Below, one piece after another: positions 7,435 through 16,054 of a DNA stretch of 64,000 nt (positions are counted from its first letter, which is position 1; the number at the start of each line of letters is the position of its first letter). Below the pieces are notes generated by a model, which worked only from the letters and a program-made list of their open reading frames with translations, made no database searches and was not told the DNA's origin. The translations under genes and the position numbers were made by a program. Source of the stretch: Chloroflexi bacterium UBA5189. GTDB lineage: Bacteria > Chloroflexota > Limnocylindria > Limnocylindrales > CSP1-4. The DNA lies in assembly GCA_002413045.1 (NCBI GenBank), contig DHWF01000028.1, positions 1-64,000 on the forward strand, written 5' to 3'.

Positions 7435-9023
7435 GGCGCGTACACCGAGATCGACGTGCGCGGCGAGGCATCGAACCGGTCGACGAGGTGGTCGATCGGC
7501 TGGCCGTCGGGCCGACTGCCCACCGTCGTGGCGATCAGGGCGTCCTCGGCCGGCCCGCCGCAGGCCGCTCCGATTGCCGACTCGAACAGGCGGTCGCAGG
7601 CGACGACGATCCGCGATGCGTTCACGAAGTCGGCAGTGAGGTGCCCACCCGCGTAGGCGATCGGGTAGCCGACGGCGTCGGGCAGCTTGAAGTTTGGTAG
7701 CCCAAGGAGGGCGATCGATTCCGCCGCCGATTGCCCGACGACGCGTTGCCCGGCTGCCTGCATGGCGAGCCAGCCACCATCCGGGTCGACGGGCGGGGGG
7801 TTGCGGATGAGCGCGACGGCCAGGATCGCCGCGATCCCGGCGGCGACGGCGCCGGCGGCGATTGCGGGCCCGGGTCGACGAGTCGCGCGCCACGCGGCGA
7901 GGGCTCGCTCGAGGAGCCGTGCCGCCGGTGCCGCGATCAGGATCACCACGATCGGGTCGAGGAAAGCGTGGTAGTGGTCGTTCGGGAGTCCCGCGACGAC
8001 CTGCTGGAGGGAGGGCGCCGCGAAGGCGAGGACGATCGTGCTCCAGGCCAGGATGCCCACGAGCCACGCCAGGCCCGTCCGCTCTGCGCCGCGCGCCTGC
8101 ATGAGGCCTATCGCGGCGAGGCCCACCGTCACCGCGAGCAGGATCGCCGCGGCGGCCGGCACGTCGGTGACGAGCCCGATGATCGGCCAGCCGACGACCC
8201 GCAGGAGCGTGAATGCGAGCGCCGACACCGGTCCGCCGATCGAGCCTGCGTCGCCACCCCGCAGGTAGTCGAGCACGAACCCGGTCTCCTGGAAGTTGGT
8301 CTGGAGCTCATGGACGATCAGCGGCACGAAGAGCACCACGACGAGCCCGAGCCCGCCGAGGAGCCCCAGCACCACGCGCCGGTCGTGCCGCAGCTCGATG
8401 ATCCCGAGGCCGAGGATTGCGATCAGGAACACGATCCCGAGCACGTGCAGCTGGGTCACGGCGCCCGCGGACCCGATGGCGATCGCCCACCAGGCATTCC
8501 GGTTGCGCAGGCGGGCACCATATGCGGCGCCGGTATGCGCCTTCCAGGCAGTGGCGAGGGCGAGGACCGCAAAGAACGCGATGGGATTCGGGTTCCAGAT
8601 GAACGTCGACTGCTCCACGCCGGCCGGCGAGACCGCGAGGAGGAGGCCTGCGACCGCGCCGGCGAGCGGCCCGGCGATCGAGCGCGCGAGCCACCACGTC
8701 AGCGCGACCGCGGCAATCCCCAGCAGGGCGATGAACACGGTGACCGCCACCGGGTCGCCGTTGAAGAGGGCGGCGGCCGGCGCGAGGAGGAAGTAGTAGA
8801 AGGCGCCGTGGTGGAATTCGCCGACCGAGGTTCGTGGACCGAGCAGGGGGATCACGCCGTTGCGCGTGAACGCCACGAGCGTGGCCATGTCGTGGCCCTG
8901 GTCGGCGTCGAAGCGGCCCCGAGCGGCGATGCCCGGCAATCGCAGCAGCGCGGCCACCGCGACCGTGCCCAGGAGCGCGAGCGAATCGAGGCGCCCGAGG
9001 AGCGGGCGCGACGGGCTGGTCAG
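7431..9023 (-). CDS. GT39/ArnT-like GT-C glycosyltransferase (probable CTG start)
   Basis: A 530-residue polytopic protein of the PMT/ArnT superfamily, which moves sugars from polyprenyl phosphate to lipid, protein or glycan acceptors. After the first membrane helix comes ARGRFDADQGHD, the acidic loop expected for catalysis in this fold, then EFHHGAFYYFLLAP. A large extracytoplasmic domain follows from about residue 430. The only start that keeps the first helix is CTG at 9023, which overlaps the hpf stop as CTGA. GTG at 8957 is possible but would cut into that helix. It ends in a GTGA overlap with the GT87 gene. Donor and acceptor cannot be told. Confidence 0.82.
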   Translation of the reverse strand: MTSPSRPLLGRLDSLALLGTVAVAALLRLPGIAARGRFDADQGHDMATLVAFTRNGVIPLLGPRTSVGEFHHGAFYYFLLAPAAALFNGDPVAVTVFIALLGIAAVALTWWLARSIAGPLAGAVAGLLLAVSPAGVEQSTFIWNPNPIAFFAVLALATAWKAHTGAAYGARLRNRNAWWAIAIGSAGAVTQLHVLGIVFLIAILGLGIIELRHDRRVVLGLLGGLGLVVVLFVPLIVHELQTNFQETGFVLDYLRGGDAGSIGGPVSALAFTLLRVVGWPIIGLVTDVPAAAAILLAVTVGLAAIGLMQARGAERTGLAWLVGILAWSTIVLAFAAPSLQQVVAGLPNDHYHAFLDPIVVILIAAPAARLLERALAAWRATRRPGPAIAAGAVAAGIAAILAVALIRNPPPVDPDGGWLAMQAAGQRVVGQSAAESIALLGLPNFKLPDAVGYPIAYAGGHLTADFVNASRIVVACDRLFESAIGAACGGPAEDALIATTVGSRPDGQPIDHLVDRFDASPRTSISVYAP

Positions 9024-9628
9024 TTGGGGCCGGAGCGGCGCGGTGGCCCGCCCTTGGTGTAGTCGCCGCCCAGGACGGGCTCGATCAGCCCGTAGCCACC
9101 CGCGCCGCGGCGGTAGAGGATCGCGACCCGCTCGTTCTCGGCGTTCACGAAGACGAAGAACGCGTGCCCGAGCTCCTCCATCCGCGCGACCGCGTCCTCC
9201 TCGAACATCGGCTCGATGTCGAAGCGCTTCACCTTCGTGATCCGGCTGGCTCGATCCTCGACATCGGCGGCTCCGGTTCGGGCGTCGTCGTCGCCTCGCC
9301 CGCTGCCGCGGACGGTCTCGGCGGACTTCCGGACCCGGCTCGTCTCGCGGAAGCTGACGGCGCGCCGCTCGATCTTGTCGACGACCGCGTCGATGCCGGC
9401 CTTGTGCGTCGGGCCGGCGGAGGAGCTGCGCAGCGCCTGGCCGTCGATGACCAGGGTCACGTCGACGATGTGCGAGTCCTCGGCGCTCCGATGCTGCTCG
9501 ACGGACAGCTCGACCGTGGCGTCCGAGCGGTCGTCGAGGAGGCGCTCGAGCCGGCCGAGCTTCCGCTCCGCGTACGCCCGAACCGGCTCCGGCACGTCGT
9601 AGTTCTTGCCCTTCACGATCGTCCGCAT
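9020..9628 (-). CDS. hpf: Long-form ribosome hibernation promoting factor
   Basis: A 202-residue long HPF. The N-terminal S30AE domain (residues 1-100) has MRTIVKGKNYDVPEPVRAYA, DVTLVIDGQALRS and a basic helix. After a charged linker the C-terminal dimerisation domain (about 140-195) reads KRFDIEPMFEEDAVARMEEL, then FFVFVNAENERVAILYRR and YGLIEP. Long HPF joins two 70S ribosomes into inactive 100S dimers in resting cells. I start at the ATG at 9628, with GGGAGG five bases upstream; an earlier ATG at 9727 lies within the next gene. A possible -10 (TACGAT, 9652-9657) stands before it. The stop overlaps the next gene's CTG. Confidence 0.95.
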   Translation of the reverse strand: MRTIVKGKNYDVPEPVRAYAERKLGRLERLLDDRSDATVELSVEQHRSAEDSHIVDVTLVIDGQALRSSSAGPTHKAGIDAVVDKIERRAVSFRETSRVRKSAETVRGSGRGDDDARTGAADVEDRASRITKVKRFDIEPMFEEDAVARMEELGHAFFVFVNAENERVAILYRRGAGGYGLIEPVLGGDYTKGGPPRRSGPN

Positions 9629-9680
9629 GTCCACCTCCCGACTGCCGGTCCATCGTACCGTCCGGCTCGACCAGGGTTGG

Positions 9681-10565
9681 TCACCCAGCAGTTGAGGCCG
9701 CTTCGGTACTTGGCGCCGCAGTGGCACTCGGCGCCGCCGTGGCGCTTGACGTCGCGTTGGAGCGCTTACCCGCGGCCCGCGGCCTGGTCGTGGCGAGCCA
9801 CGGGATCAATGGAACGAGCACCAGGAATTGATGCGGGAAGTAGTAGAACAGGCTCCCGAAGAGCCCCAGCCCGATCGCGCCATTGCGAGCGGCCACGACG
9901 TAATCGGGCCACCACGGCCACGTCACGAGGGCGAGCGCGCCGGCAATGATTGCCGCCACCACCCACGACCGACGCGGTCGCAGGAATGGCAGGGCGAACG
10001 GCAGCAGGATCGGCTTGCCCGCCAGGCCGAGCGCTGCCCCGGGCCAGCGGGTCGCCAGCGCGGTTGCCGCCATCATCCAGAGGATCGTGTTGCCCATCGC
10101 GATCGAGATGGCGAACGGCAGCAGGGCCAGCGAACCGGCGATGAGCGGCCAGGACCATGCCTTCGGGCGCCAGTAGACGGTCATCGACGTCATGATCCAG
10201 AGCGGGATGATCCACCACAGGATGGCCGGCGCGAAGATGAAGACGGTGAAGAGCAGCGTGACCGGCGGCGGATACGAGTTGATGACGCCGCCGTTCACGT
10301 AGATCTCGTTCACGTATGGCCCGGCGAGCTGGAACGGCGCGTACATCGCGCCCGTGTTCAACCACTGTTGAGCGATGTCCGCGTAGACGCGGAAGTCGAA
10401 GGCGAGCCGGCCGTCCGGGATCGCATCCTGCAGGACGAGGAAGAACTTGCCGACCACGAGCAGGGCGAGCAAGCCCGCCGTCGTCCCGTAGAGCACGCGG
10501 CCAAGCCGGACCTGGCCGATGGGCAGGCCCCGCAGCCCGGTCGCGAGACGATTCAGGGTGGTCAT
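9681..10565 (-). CDS. GT87/DUF2029-like membrane glycosyltransferase
   Basis: A 294-residue polytopic protein. After the first helix come FDFRVYADIAQQWL and INSYPPPVTLLF, matching the acidic loop and YPPP motif of the DUF2029/GT87 family; IAMGNTILWMM takes the place of the GN(V/I)HL motif and is the most divergent version in this window. The last 35 residues are a low-complexity Ala/Ser/Thr tail (SSATAAPSATAAPS), cytoplasmic or disordered. The start ATG at 10565 is preferred; a GTG at 10583 is possible. It lies 33 bp downstream of comF. Confidence 0.78.
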   Translation of the reverse strand: MTTLNRLATGLRGLPIGQVRLGRVLYGTTAGLLALLVVGKFFLVLQDAIPDGRLAFDFRVYADIAQQWLNTGAMYAPFQLAGPYVNEIYVNGGVINSYPPPVTLLFTVFIFAPAILWWIIPLWIMTSMTVYWRPKAWSWPLIAGSLALLPFAISIAMGNTILWMMAATALATRWPGAALGLAGKPILLPFALPFLRPRRSWVVAAIIAGALALVTWPWWPDYVVAARNGAIGLGLFGSLFYYFPHQFLVLVPLIPWLATTRPRAAGKRSNATSSATAAPSATAAPSTEAASTAG

Positions 10566-10598
10566 GCCGCAGGCACCGACCACGGGCGCGAGTGGATG

Positions 10599-11294
10599 CT
10601 AGCGCTCCCGGGCAACCGTGACTGCCGACACGCCCAGCGCACCTGCCTCCAGGAGGGCGGCCGCACAGGCGGCGAGCGTCGCGCCGGTCGTGACGACGTC
10701 GTCGACGAGCACGACCCATCGATCGCGGATGCCGGCGTCGTTGGCGACGCTGAAGGCAGCGACGAGGTTGGCTGCTCGAGACGCGCGATCGAGGTCGAAC
10801 TGGGCGGCCGTCGCGCGGACCCGCTCCAGGGAGTGGCGGACCGGTCGCCGGAGGTCACGCGAGGCCCCTTGCGCGATGAGCGCCGCCTGATCGTAGCCCC
10901 GGTCGCGGACCCGATCCGGTGAGGCTGGCACCGGAATGAGCAGGTCGCCGCCGACCCCGACACGCCGCCAGCGCCTCACCGCAGCCCCGAGCAGAGGCGC
11001 CAGCCGTCGCTCGCCGTCGTACTTGAGCGCCAGCAATGCCCGCCGGGTGACCCCGGTGAACGGTGCGCACCACTCCAGCTGGAGCAGCGGTGGCGGCAGC
11101 TCCGCGGGCAGGCCGACCGGGACGCCAGGTTCCGCTTCCAGGCGGGCGTCGAGGAACGGGATGCACTCCCGGCACAGCGGCGCGCCCTCGCGCCGGCAGC
11201 CCGCGCACGCTGCCGGCAGCGCCAGGTCCAACCCACGCTCGGCGACCGTGTGCAGCACTCCCAGGGCGCGGCCGACCAGATCCATCCCCGCCAC
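10599..11294 (-). CDS. comF: ComF-family amidophosphoribosyltransferase-like protein
   Basis: A 231-residue ComF/GntX homologue. The N-terminal zinc-binding cysteines are seen as CAGCRREGAPLCREC (residues 30-44). The type I phosphoribosyltransferase domain carries IPVPASPDRVRDRGYDQA and the PRPP-binding signature VVLVDDVVTTGATL near residue 195. In competent bacteria ComF takes part in DNA uptake or in handling incoming single strands; its enzymatic reaction is not established. No other competence genes are adjacent, although the Tad pilus operon lies upstream on the same strand. Length is typical. Confidence 0.9.
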   Translation of the reverse strand: MAGMDLVGRALGVLHTVAERGLDLALPAACAGCRREGAPLCRECIPFLDARLEAEPGVPVGLPAELPPPLLQLEWCAPFTGVTRRALLALKYDGERRLAPLLGAAVRRWRRVGVGGDLLIPVPASPDRVRDRGYDQAALIAQGASRDLRRPVRHSLERVRATAAQFDLDRASRAANLVAAFSVANDAGIRDRWVVLVDDVVTTGATLAACAAALLEAGALGVSAVTVARER

Positions 11295-11342
11295 GATGGC
11301 GTGCGAGGCTTACCAGCGGCTCACCTGGAGCTTGTCGGGGAC

Positions 11343-12224
11343 TCACCCGGCTGCGGCCGCGACGACCGGCACGCTGCCGGTTGCGGAGCGAGGCGCACCC
11401 GCAGACCGCCAGAGTGGAACGATCGCGATGAGCAGGCTGAACGCCGTGACCCAGAACGTCGGGTTCGCGAACGTCAGGGCCACGATCAGCAGCGCTTCGC
11501 CGGCGCGTTGCCGGCCGCGCTGGACCAGCACTCCGGCGACGACGGCCAGGGCGGCTCCCCCGGCGAACCGCACGATGAACGGGATGGGGATGCTCGATGC
11601 GGTCTCCGTGCCGCCGCGTGGCACCACGATCGTCCAGAAGTCCTGCCACGCGCTTGGTGCCAGGAGCACGCTCGCCAGCAGGACGAGGCCTCCGACCACG
11701 CTGACACCGATCGCCTCGCGCCAGCGCCGGCTCGCGGCGAGGAAGGCGATGCCGATCACGGGCGCCACCTTGATCGCCGCCGCCGGGACCCAGAACAACC
11801 ACGAGCGACGCAGCGCCAGGACCGTGAGCACCGCCAGGAGGAGGTGGATGTTGCGCACCCGAAGCTCGACCGCGACCGGCAGGAACGCGATGAGCGCCAG
11901 CGCCACGAGCCCATTCCCACCCGCCAGCCACCACAGACAGGCCAGCAGCAGCGCCGTCCACAGCACGCTGAACGCGTCGGCGCCGATGAAGCTGGTCAGG
12001 GGCGCGAGGACCTGCGCGAGCGGTGGCGGGTACCAGTAGCCGAACGAACCGTCTCCGGGCACGGCGGTCGGGTCGTACATCGACCCTCCGGCCGCGAATC
12101 GGCTCGCGGCTCGCCAGTAGGCCTGTTCGTCGGTTGCGCCGGTCCACGACGTCGTCACGATCACCAGGAGGAGCAGCGCTCCGACGGCCGCAGCGGCAAT
12201 GAGCAGCGGCGGTGGAAACCGCAT
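11343..12224 (-). CDS. GT87/DUF2029-family membrane glycosyltransferase
   Basis: A 293-residue polytopic protein. Key features are WRAASRFAAGGSMYDP after helix 1, FGYWYPPPLAQVL (YPPP motif), LRVRNIHLLLA and FWVPAAAIKVAP, where GT87 proteins keep a conserved lysine. I start at the ATG at 12224 (MRFPPPLLI), which places the first helix at the N-terminus. A TTG at 12287 would overlap the DUF192 stop as TTGA, like other junctions here, and would add 21 residues; I cannot exclude it. Acceptor and donor are unknown. Confidence 0.82.
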   Translation of the reverse strand: MRFPPPLLIAAAAVGALLLLVIVTTSWTGATDEQAYWRAASRFAAGGSMYDPTAVPGDGSFGYWYPPPLAQVLAPLTSFIGADAFSVLWTALLLACLWWLAGGNGLVALALIAFLPVAVELRVRNIHLLLAVLTVLALRRSWLFWVPAAAIKVAPVIGIAFLAASRRWREAIGVSVVGGLVLLASVLLAPSAWQDFWTIVVPRGGTETASSIPIPFIVRFAGGAALAVVAGVLVQRGRQRAGEALLIVALTFANPTFWVTAFSLLIAIVPLWRSAGAPRSATGSVPVVAAAAG

Positions 12225-12283
12225 GCGTCCGATCGAGACGGGCGCGAGCAGCCAGCCCGGGCCGCTCGATGCCTTCCGGGTTG

Positions 12284-12643
12284 TCAATCGAGTCGGACGG
12301 TGTCGCCCGGGACGGTCCCGCTGGCATCGATCGTTCCGACCGGCAGCTCGAGGACGCCCGCGGCGCCGCGGACGAGCGGCACCATGCCGACCCACGGCCG
12401 GACCGCTCGATGCACGGACAGGACGGGCCGCGATCCATCCACGACCGGCTTGCCCAGGAAGACGGCGTCGATCGCGAAGCGCATGAAGAACATGTGGATC
12501 CCGTTCGTGCCGGTCAGCCACAGGCCGTGGCCCGCGGGCAACGACCGACGGCCCATCAGGCCCATGAATCGCGACCAGAGCGACGCTGCGGTCTCGAGGT
12601 CCTGCGCGAGCACCGTCGCGCGGGTCTGGTTGTGCGCCGCCAC
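12284..12643 (-). CDS. DUF192-family protein
   Basis: A 119-residue protein with the compact DUF192 beta-fold. Conserved pieces are LWSRFMGLMGRRSLP (residues 22-36), GLWLTGTNGIHMFFMRFAID (the core family motif), VLSVHRAVRPW and AAGVLELPVGTID. Many members carry an export signal; this one has none visible, so it is probably cytoplasmic. Biochemical function is unknown. It lies 22 bases downstream of tadC and just before a GT87 gene, a position seen for DUF192 genes near Tad-type loci in some genomes, but no functional link is shown. Confidence 0.85.
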   Translation of the reverse strand: MAAHNQTRATVLAQDLETAASLWSRFMGLMGRRSLPAGHGLWLTGTNGIHMFFMRFAIDAVFLGKPVVDGSRPVLSVHRAVRPWVGMVPLVRGAAGVLELPVGTIDASGTVPGDTVRLD

Positions 12644-12665
12644 CGGCGTTGCTGCCTGCGTCGAC

Positions 12666-13589
12666 CTAGGTCGAGGACAGGTTCTGCATGATGAGGATCA
12701 GGGCCGGCCCGAGGATGACGGCGAACAGGGACGGGAAGATGCAGCCGACGAGCGGGAACAGCATCTTGATCGGGGCCTGTGCGGCCTGTTCCTCTGCGCG
12801 CTGCCGGCGCTCGATCCGGAGCTGCTCCGACTGGACCTGGAGCACCTTCGAGATCGACACTCCGAGCTGCTCGGCCTGGATGATCGCGCCGATGAAGTTG
12901 GTGAGCGGCTGGACCTCGGTCCGCGGGACGATGTCGCGGAGCGCCTCTCGGCGCGCCTTGCCGACGCGCACCTCGGCGAGCGCGCGGCGGAACTCGTCGA
13001 CGAGCGGGCCCTTGAGCTTCTCGACGACCTTGCCCAGCGCGGCGTCGAAGCCGAGACCGGCGCGGACGGAGATCGTGAGCAGGTCGAGGGCGTCCGGGAT
13101 CTGGAGGAGGATGCCCTTCTGGCGCTTCTTGACGCGGCCGCCGAGCCAGAACTCCGGCCCGATGTAGCCGATCATCGCGCCGATCAGGCCCAGCAGCAGG
13201 CCCTGCGGGATGTTGCCCCCGAGCACGCCGAACAGGATGAACAGGATGCCCGCGCCGACACCGGTGCCGATCGCCTTGATGCCCAGCCAGTCGGCGACCT
13301 TCATGTCGCCCGGGTTGCCGGCCATCGCGAGGCGCTTCTCGGTGCGCTGGGAGAACGAGGTCGAGGTGACGCGCGCCACGGAGCCGGACAGGCGGGCCGC
13401 AAGCGGCTTGATGGTCCGGTCGAAGAACGGCATCTGGAGCTCGAGCTCCTGGAGGTCCTTCGCGGTCATCTGGCCGAGCTGGGACAGGCGCTGCTTGAGC
13501 GGATCCTCCTCACGCGAGCCGGCGATGCCGATCGTGATCAGAATGACCGCAAGGGCGGCAATGGCGGCGACGATGATCCCGGTTTCCAT
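12666..13589 (-). CDS. tadC: Tad pilus inner-membrane platform protein TadC
   Basis: A 307-residue type II secretion F-domain protein. An N-terminal helix (IIVAAIAALAVILITIG) is followed by a cytoplasmic part, two central helices, the T2SSF domain with IPDALDLLTISVRAGLGFDA and GAIIQAEQLGVSISKVL, and a C-terminal helix LFPLVGCIFPSLFAVILGPA. TadB and TadC together form the platform on which the TadA ATPase acts. It follows tadB by three bases, and it is the last recognisable pilus gene of the operon. Confidence 0.92.
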   Translation of the reverse strand: METGIIVAAIAALAVILITIGIAGSREEDPLKQRLSQLGQMTAKDLQELELQMPFFDRTIKPLAARLSGSVARVTSTSFSQRTEKRLAMAGNPGDMKVADWLGIKAIGTGVGAGILFILFGVLGGNIPQGLLLGLIGAMIGYIGPEFWLGGRVKKRQKGILLQIPDALDLLTISVRAGLGFDAALGKVVEKLKGPLVDEFRRALAEVRVGKARREALRDIVPRTEVQPLTNFIGAIIQAEQLGVSISKVLQVQSEQLRIERRQRAEEQAAQAPIKMLFPLVGCIFPSLFAVILGPALILIMQNLSST

Positions 13590-13592
13590 GCC

Positions 13593-14603
13593 TTAGACCT
13601 CGATGTCCACGATCTTGCGGATGAAGAAGAAGCCGGCGCCCATCGCGCCGAGGGCGATCAGCAGCAGGATCACGCCGAGCGGGATCCCGAGGACGTCCGG
13701 CGGCTTGATGAACATCGGATCGAAGAACGTCGGGGCCGCCAGGAAGATGAAGAAGGCCAGGAAGAACGGCAGCGCGCCGACGACGTAGCCGGACAAGCGC
13801 TGCTGCGCCGTCAACGTTCGAATCTCGCCCTTGATCCGGATGCGTTCGCGGATCGTGAAGGCGATCGAGTCCAGGATCTCGGCGAGGTTGCCGCCGACCT
13901 GGTGCTGGATCGCGATGGCCGTGGCCATCAGCTCGAAGTCTTCGGACTTGACGCGCTTGACCATGTTCTCGAGGGCCAGGTCGAACGGCAGGCCAAGGTT
14001 GACCTCGCGGATGACGCGGCCGAACTCGATCGAGATCGGCGGACGCGACTCGCGCACGACCAGCTCGATCGACTGGAGGAACGAGGAGCCGGCGCGGAGC
14101 GCATTCGCGATGAGCGTGACGGTGTCCGGCAGCTGCTTGTTGAACTGGCGGAGCCGCGACGACTTGCGGTTGTTGAGCCAGATCTGCGGCGCCATGAAGC
14201 CGATGATCAGGCCGATGAGCAGCACGATCGGGTTCTGGAGCGCGCTCACGAAGAAGCCGAGGAGGAACATCACGACCGGCACGCCGATCGTGGTCCCGGC
14301 CCGGATCCCGAGGTACTCCGATGGTTTCAGCTTGAGGTCGGCGGCGCCGAGGTCGCGCAGCAGATTCGCGCCGAAGTCGCGCTTCTCGACGACCTTGTTG
14401 AGCTGCGCGAGGGCCGCCGACTTGGCGATCAGCTCGGCGACGCCACCCTGGCCCGGCGTGCCATCGGCCGGCTTGGCGCCGGCCGCGTAGCGCTCGAGGC
14501 GTTCGAGCGTGACGCCGCTCGAGCCGGACATCGCGATGCCGAGCGCGATCACGATGATCGAGACGGCGGCGAGGGCGGCGATGATCAGGGTCGCGGAGGA
14601 CAT
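13593..14603 (-). CDS. tadB: Tad pilus inner-membrane platform protein TadB
   Basis: A 336-residue T2SSF-domain protein. It has one N-terminal helix, a pair of helices near residues 105-145 (VPVVMFLLGFFVSAL and IVLLIGLIIGFMAPQIWL), the conserved LPDTVTLIANALRAGSSFLQ and MATAIAIQHQVGGNLAEILD stretch, and C-terminal helices ending in FFFIRKIVDIEV. It pairs with TadC in the platform of the pilus machine. It sits between tadA and tadC with short gaps, the standard order. Confidence 0.93.
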   Translation of the reverse strand: MSSATLIIAALAAVSIIVIALGIAMSGSSGVTLERLERYAAGAKPADGTPGQGGVAELIAKSAALAQLNKVVEKRDFGANLLRDLGAADLKLKPSEYLGIRAGTTIGVPVVMFLLGFFVSALQNPIVLLIGLIIGFMAPQIWLNNRKSSRLRQFNKQLPDTVTLIANALRAGSSFLQSIELVVRESRPPISIEFGRVIREVNLGLPFDLALENMVKRVKSEDFELMATAIAIQHQVGGNLAEILDSIAFTIRERIRIKGEIRTLTAQQRLSGYVVGALPFFLAFFIFLAAPTFFDPMFIKPPDVLGIPLGVILLLIALGAMGAGFFFIRKIVDIEV

Positions 14604-14612
14604 GGCGGTGGC

Positions 14613-16037
14613 CTAGAAGGTGAAGCCGAAGATGTTGTTCGGCAGGTGGATGCCCTGCGACTCGAACAGCTCGACGAACTTCGGCCGGATGCCGGTCGGC
14701 TTGAGGCGGCCCTGGATCTTGCCGTCGATGACGCCGGTCTGCTCGAAGACGAACACGTCCTGCATGACGATCGTGTCACCTTCCATGCCCTGGACCTCGG
14801 TGATGTTCACGATCTTGCGGGTGCCGTCCTTGAGGCGCGACTGGTGGACGATGAGGTCCACCGCGGACGAGATCTGCTCGCGGATGGCGCGGACCGGAAG
14901 GTCCACGCCGGCCATGAGGACCATCGTCTCGAGGCGGGACAGCATGTCGCGCGGGGTGTTCGCGTGGCCCGTCGACAGCGAGCCGTCGTGGCCGGTGTTC
15001 ATGGCCTGGAGCATGTCCAGCGCCTCGCCTGCACGGCACTCCCCGACGACGATGCGGTCGGGGCGCATGCGCAGGCTGTTGCGGACGAGCTCGCGGATCG
15101 GGATGGCGCCCTTGCCCTCGATGTTCGGGGGGCGGGACTCGAGCGTGACCACGTGCTCCTGGCGGAGCTGCAGCTCGGCCGCGTCCTCGATCGTGACGAT
15201 GCGCTCGTCATCCGGGATGAACGACGAGAGCACGTTGAGCGTGGTCGTCTTGCCGGAGCCGGTGCCGCCGGACACGAAGATGTTGAGGCGGGCCTCGACG
15301 CACGCCCGCAGGAACTCGAACATGTCCGGGGTCGAGGTGCCGAAGCGGATCAGGTCGTCCGTGGTGAACGGGCTGGCCGCGAACTTTCGAATGGTGATGA
15401 CCGGCCCCACGAGGGACAGCGGCGGGATGATCGCGTTGACGCGGGAGCCGTCGGTCAGGCGGGCGTCGACCATCGGAGACGACTCGTCCACGCGGCGCCC
15501 GATCGGGGCGATGATCCGGTCGATGATGCGCATGACGTGGTCGTCGTTCTGGAAGACGACGTTCGTCAGCTCCAGCTTGCCGGATCGCTCGATGTACACC
15601 TGGCGCGGGCCGTTGACCATGATTTCCGAGACGGAGTCGTCACGCAGGAGCGGCTCCAACGGGCCGAGGCCGATGATCTCGTCCGTGATCTGCTCGAGCA
15701 TGCGGACGCGCTCGGCGCGGGTGAGGGCCAGGCCCTCCTCGTCGATGACGCGACTGAAGATCTCTTCGATCTGACGCCGGACCTCGACCTGGTTGGTGAG
15801 GTCCAGCTTCGGGTCCAGGTCCTGGATGACCCGGTTCTGGATCCGGAACTTGACGTCGCGGAAGGACTCGCGGGCGGGGAGCTGGGTGACCAGGCGCGGC
15901 GATGCCGCCGGCCCACCACCGCTGCCACCCTCTGGCTGGACGTCGCGGCCGGACTGGCCGGACGGGACCGGCAGCTTGTCGTCGCCGCCGCCGGCGCCGG
16001 CCGGTCGGGCGCTCTCGATGCGCTTGAGGAGTGACAT
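14613..16037 (-). CDS. tadA: Tad pilus assembly ATPase TadA/CpaF
   Basis: A 474-residue secretion ATPase of the VirB11/CpaF family that powers Flp pilin assembly from the cytoplasm. Walker A is GGTGSGKT at residues 257-264. The Asp box region reads IVTIEDAAELQL, and the Walker B region includes MRPDRIVVGECRAGEALDML. The His box is seen as STGHANTPRDMLSRLE. An N-terminal Gly/Pro-rich linker (residues 10-50) precedes the conserved N-domain. It is followed by tadB after nine bases and preceded by tadZ. All catalytic motifs are intact. Confidence 0.96.
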   Translation of the reverse strand: MSLLKRIESARPAGAGGGDDKLPVPSGQSGRDVQPEGGSGGGPAASPRLVTQLPARESFRDVKFRIQNRVIQDLDPKLDLTNQVEVRRQIEEIFSRVIDEEGLALTRAERVRMLEQITDEIIGLGPLEPLLRDDSVSEIMVNGPRQVYIERSGKLELTNVVFQNDDHVMRIIDRIIAPIGRRVDESSPMVDARLTDGSRVNAIIPPLSLVGPVITIRKFAASPFTTDDLIRFGTSTPDMFEFLRACVEARLNIFVSGGTGSGKTTTLNVLSSFIPDDERIVTIEDAAELQLRQEHVVTLESRPPNIEGKGAIPIRELVRNSLRMRPDRIVVGECRAGEALDMLQAMNTGHDGSLSTGHANTPRDMLSRLETMVLMAGVDLPVRAIREQISSAVDLIVHQSRLKDGTRKIVNITEVQGMEGDTIVMQDVFVFEQTGVIDGKIQGRLKPTGIRPKFVELFESQGIHLPNNIFGFTF

Positions 16038-16054
16038 CTACCCGGGACCCCCTG

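Noticed and set aside
11250..16034. A 1594-codon open frame on the plus strand
   Set aside because: It lies antisense to comF, a GT87 gene, DUF192, tadC, tadB and tadA. It is charged, Asp/Glu/Arg-rich and low-complexity, as expected for the complement of high-GC genes.
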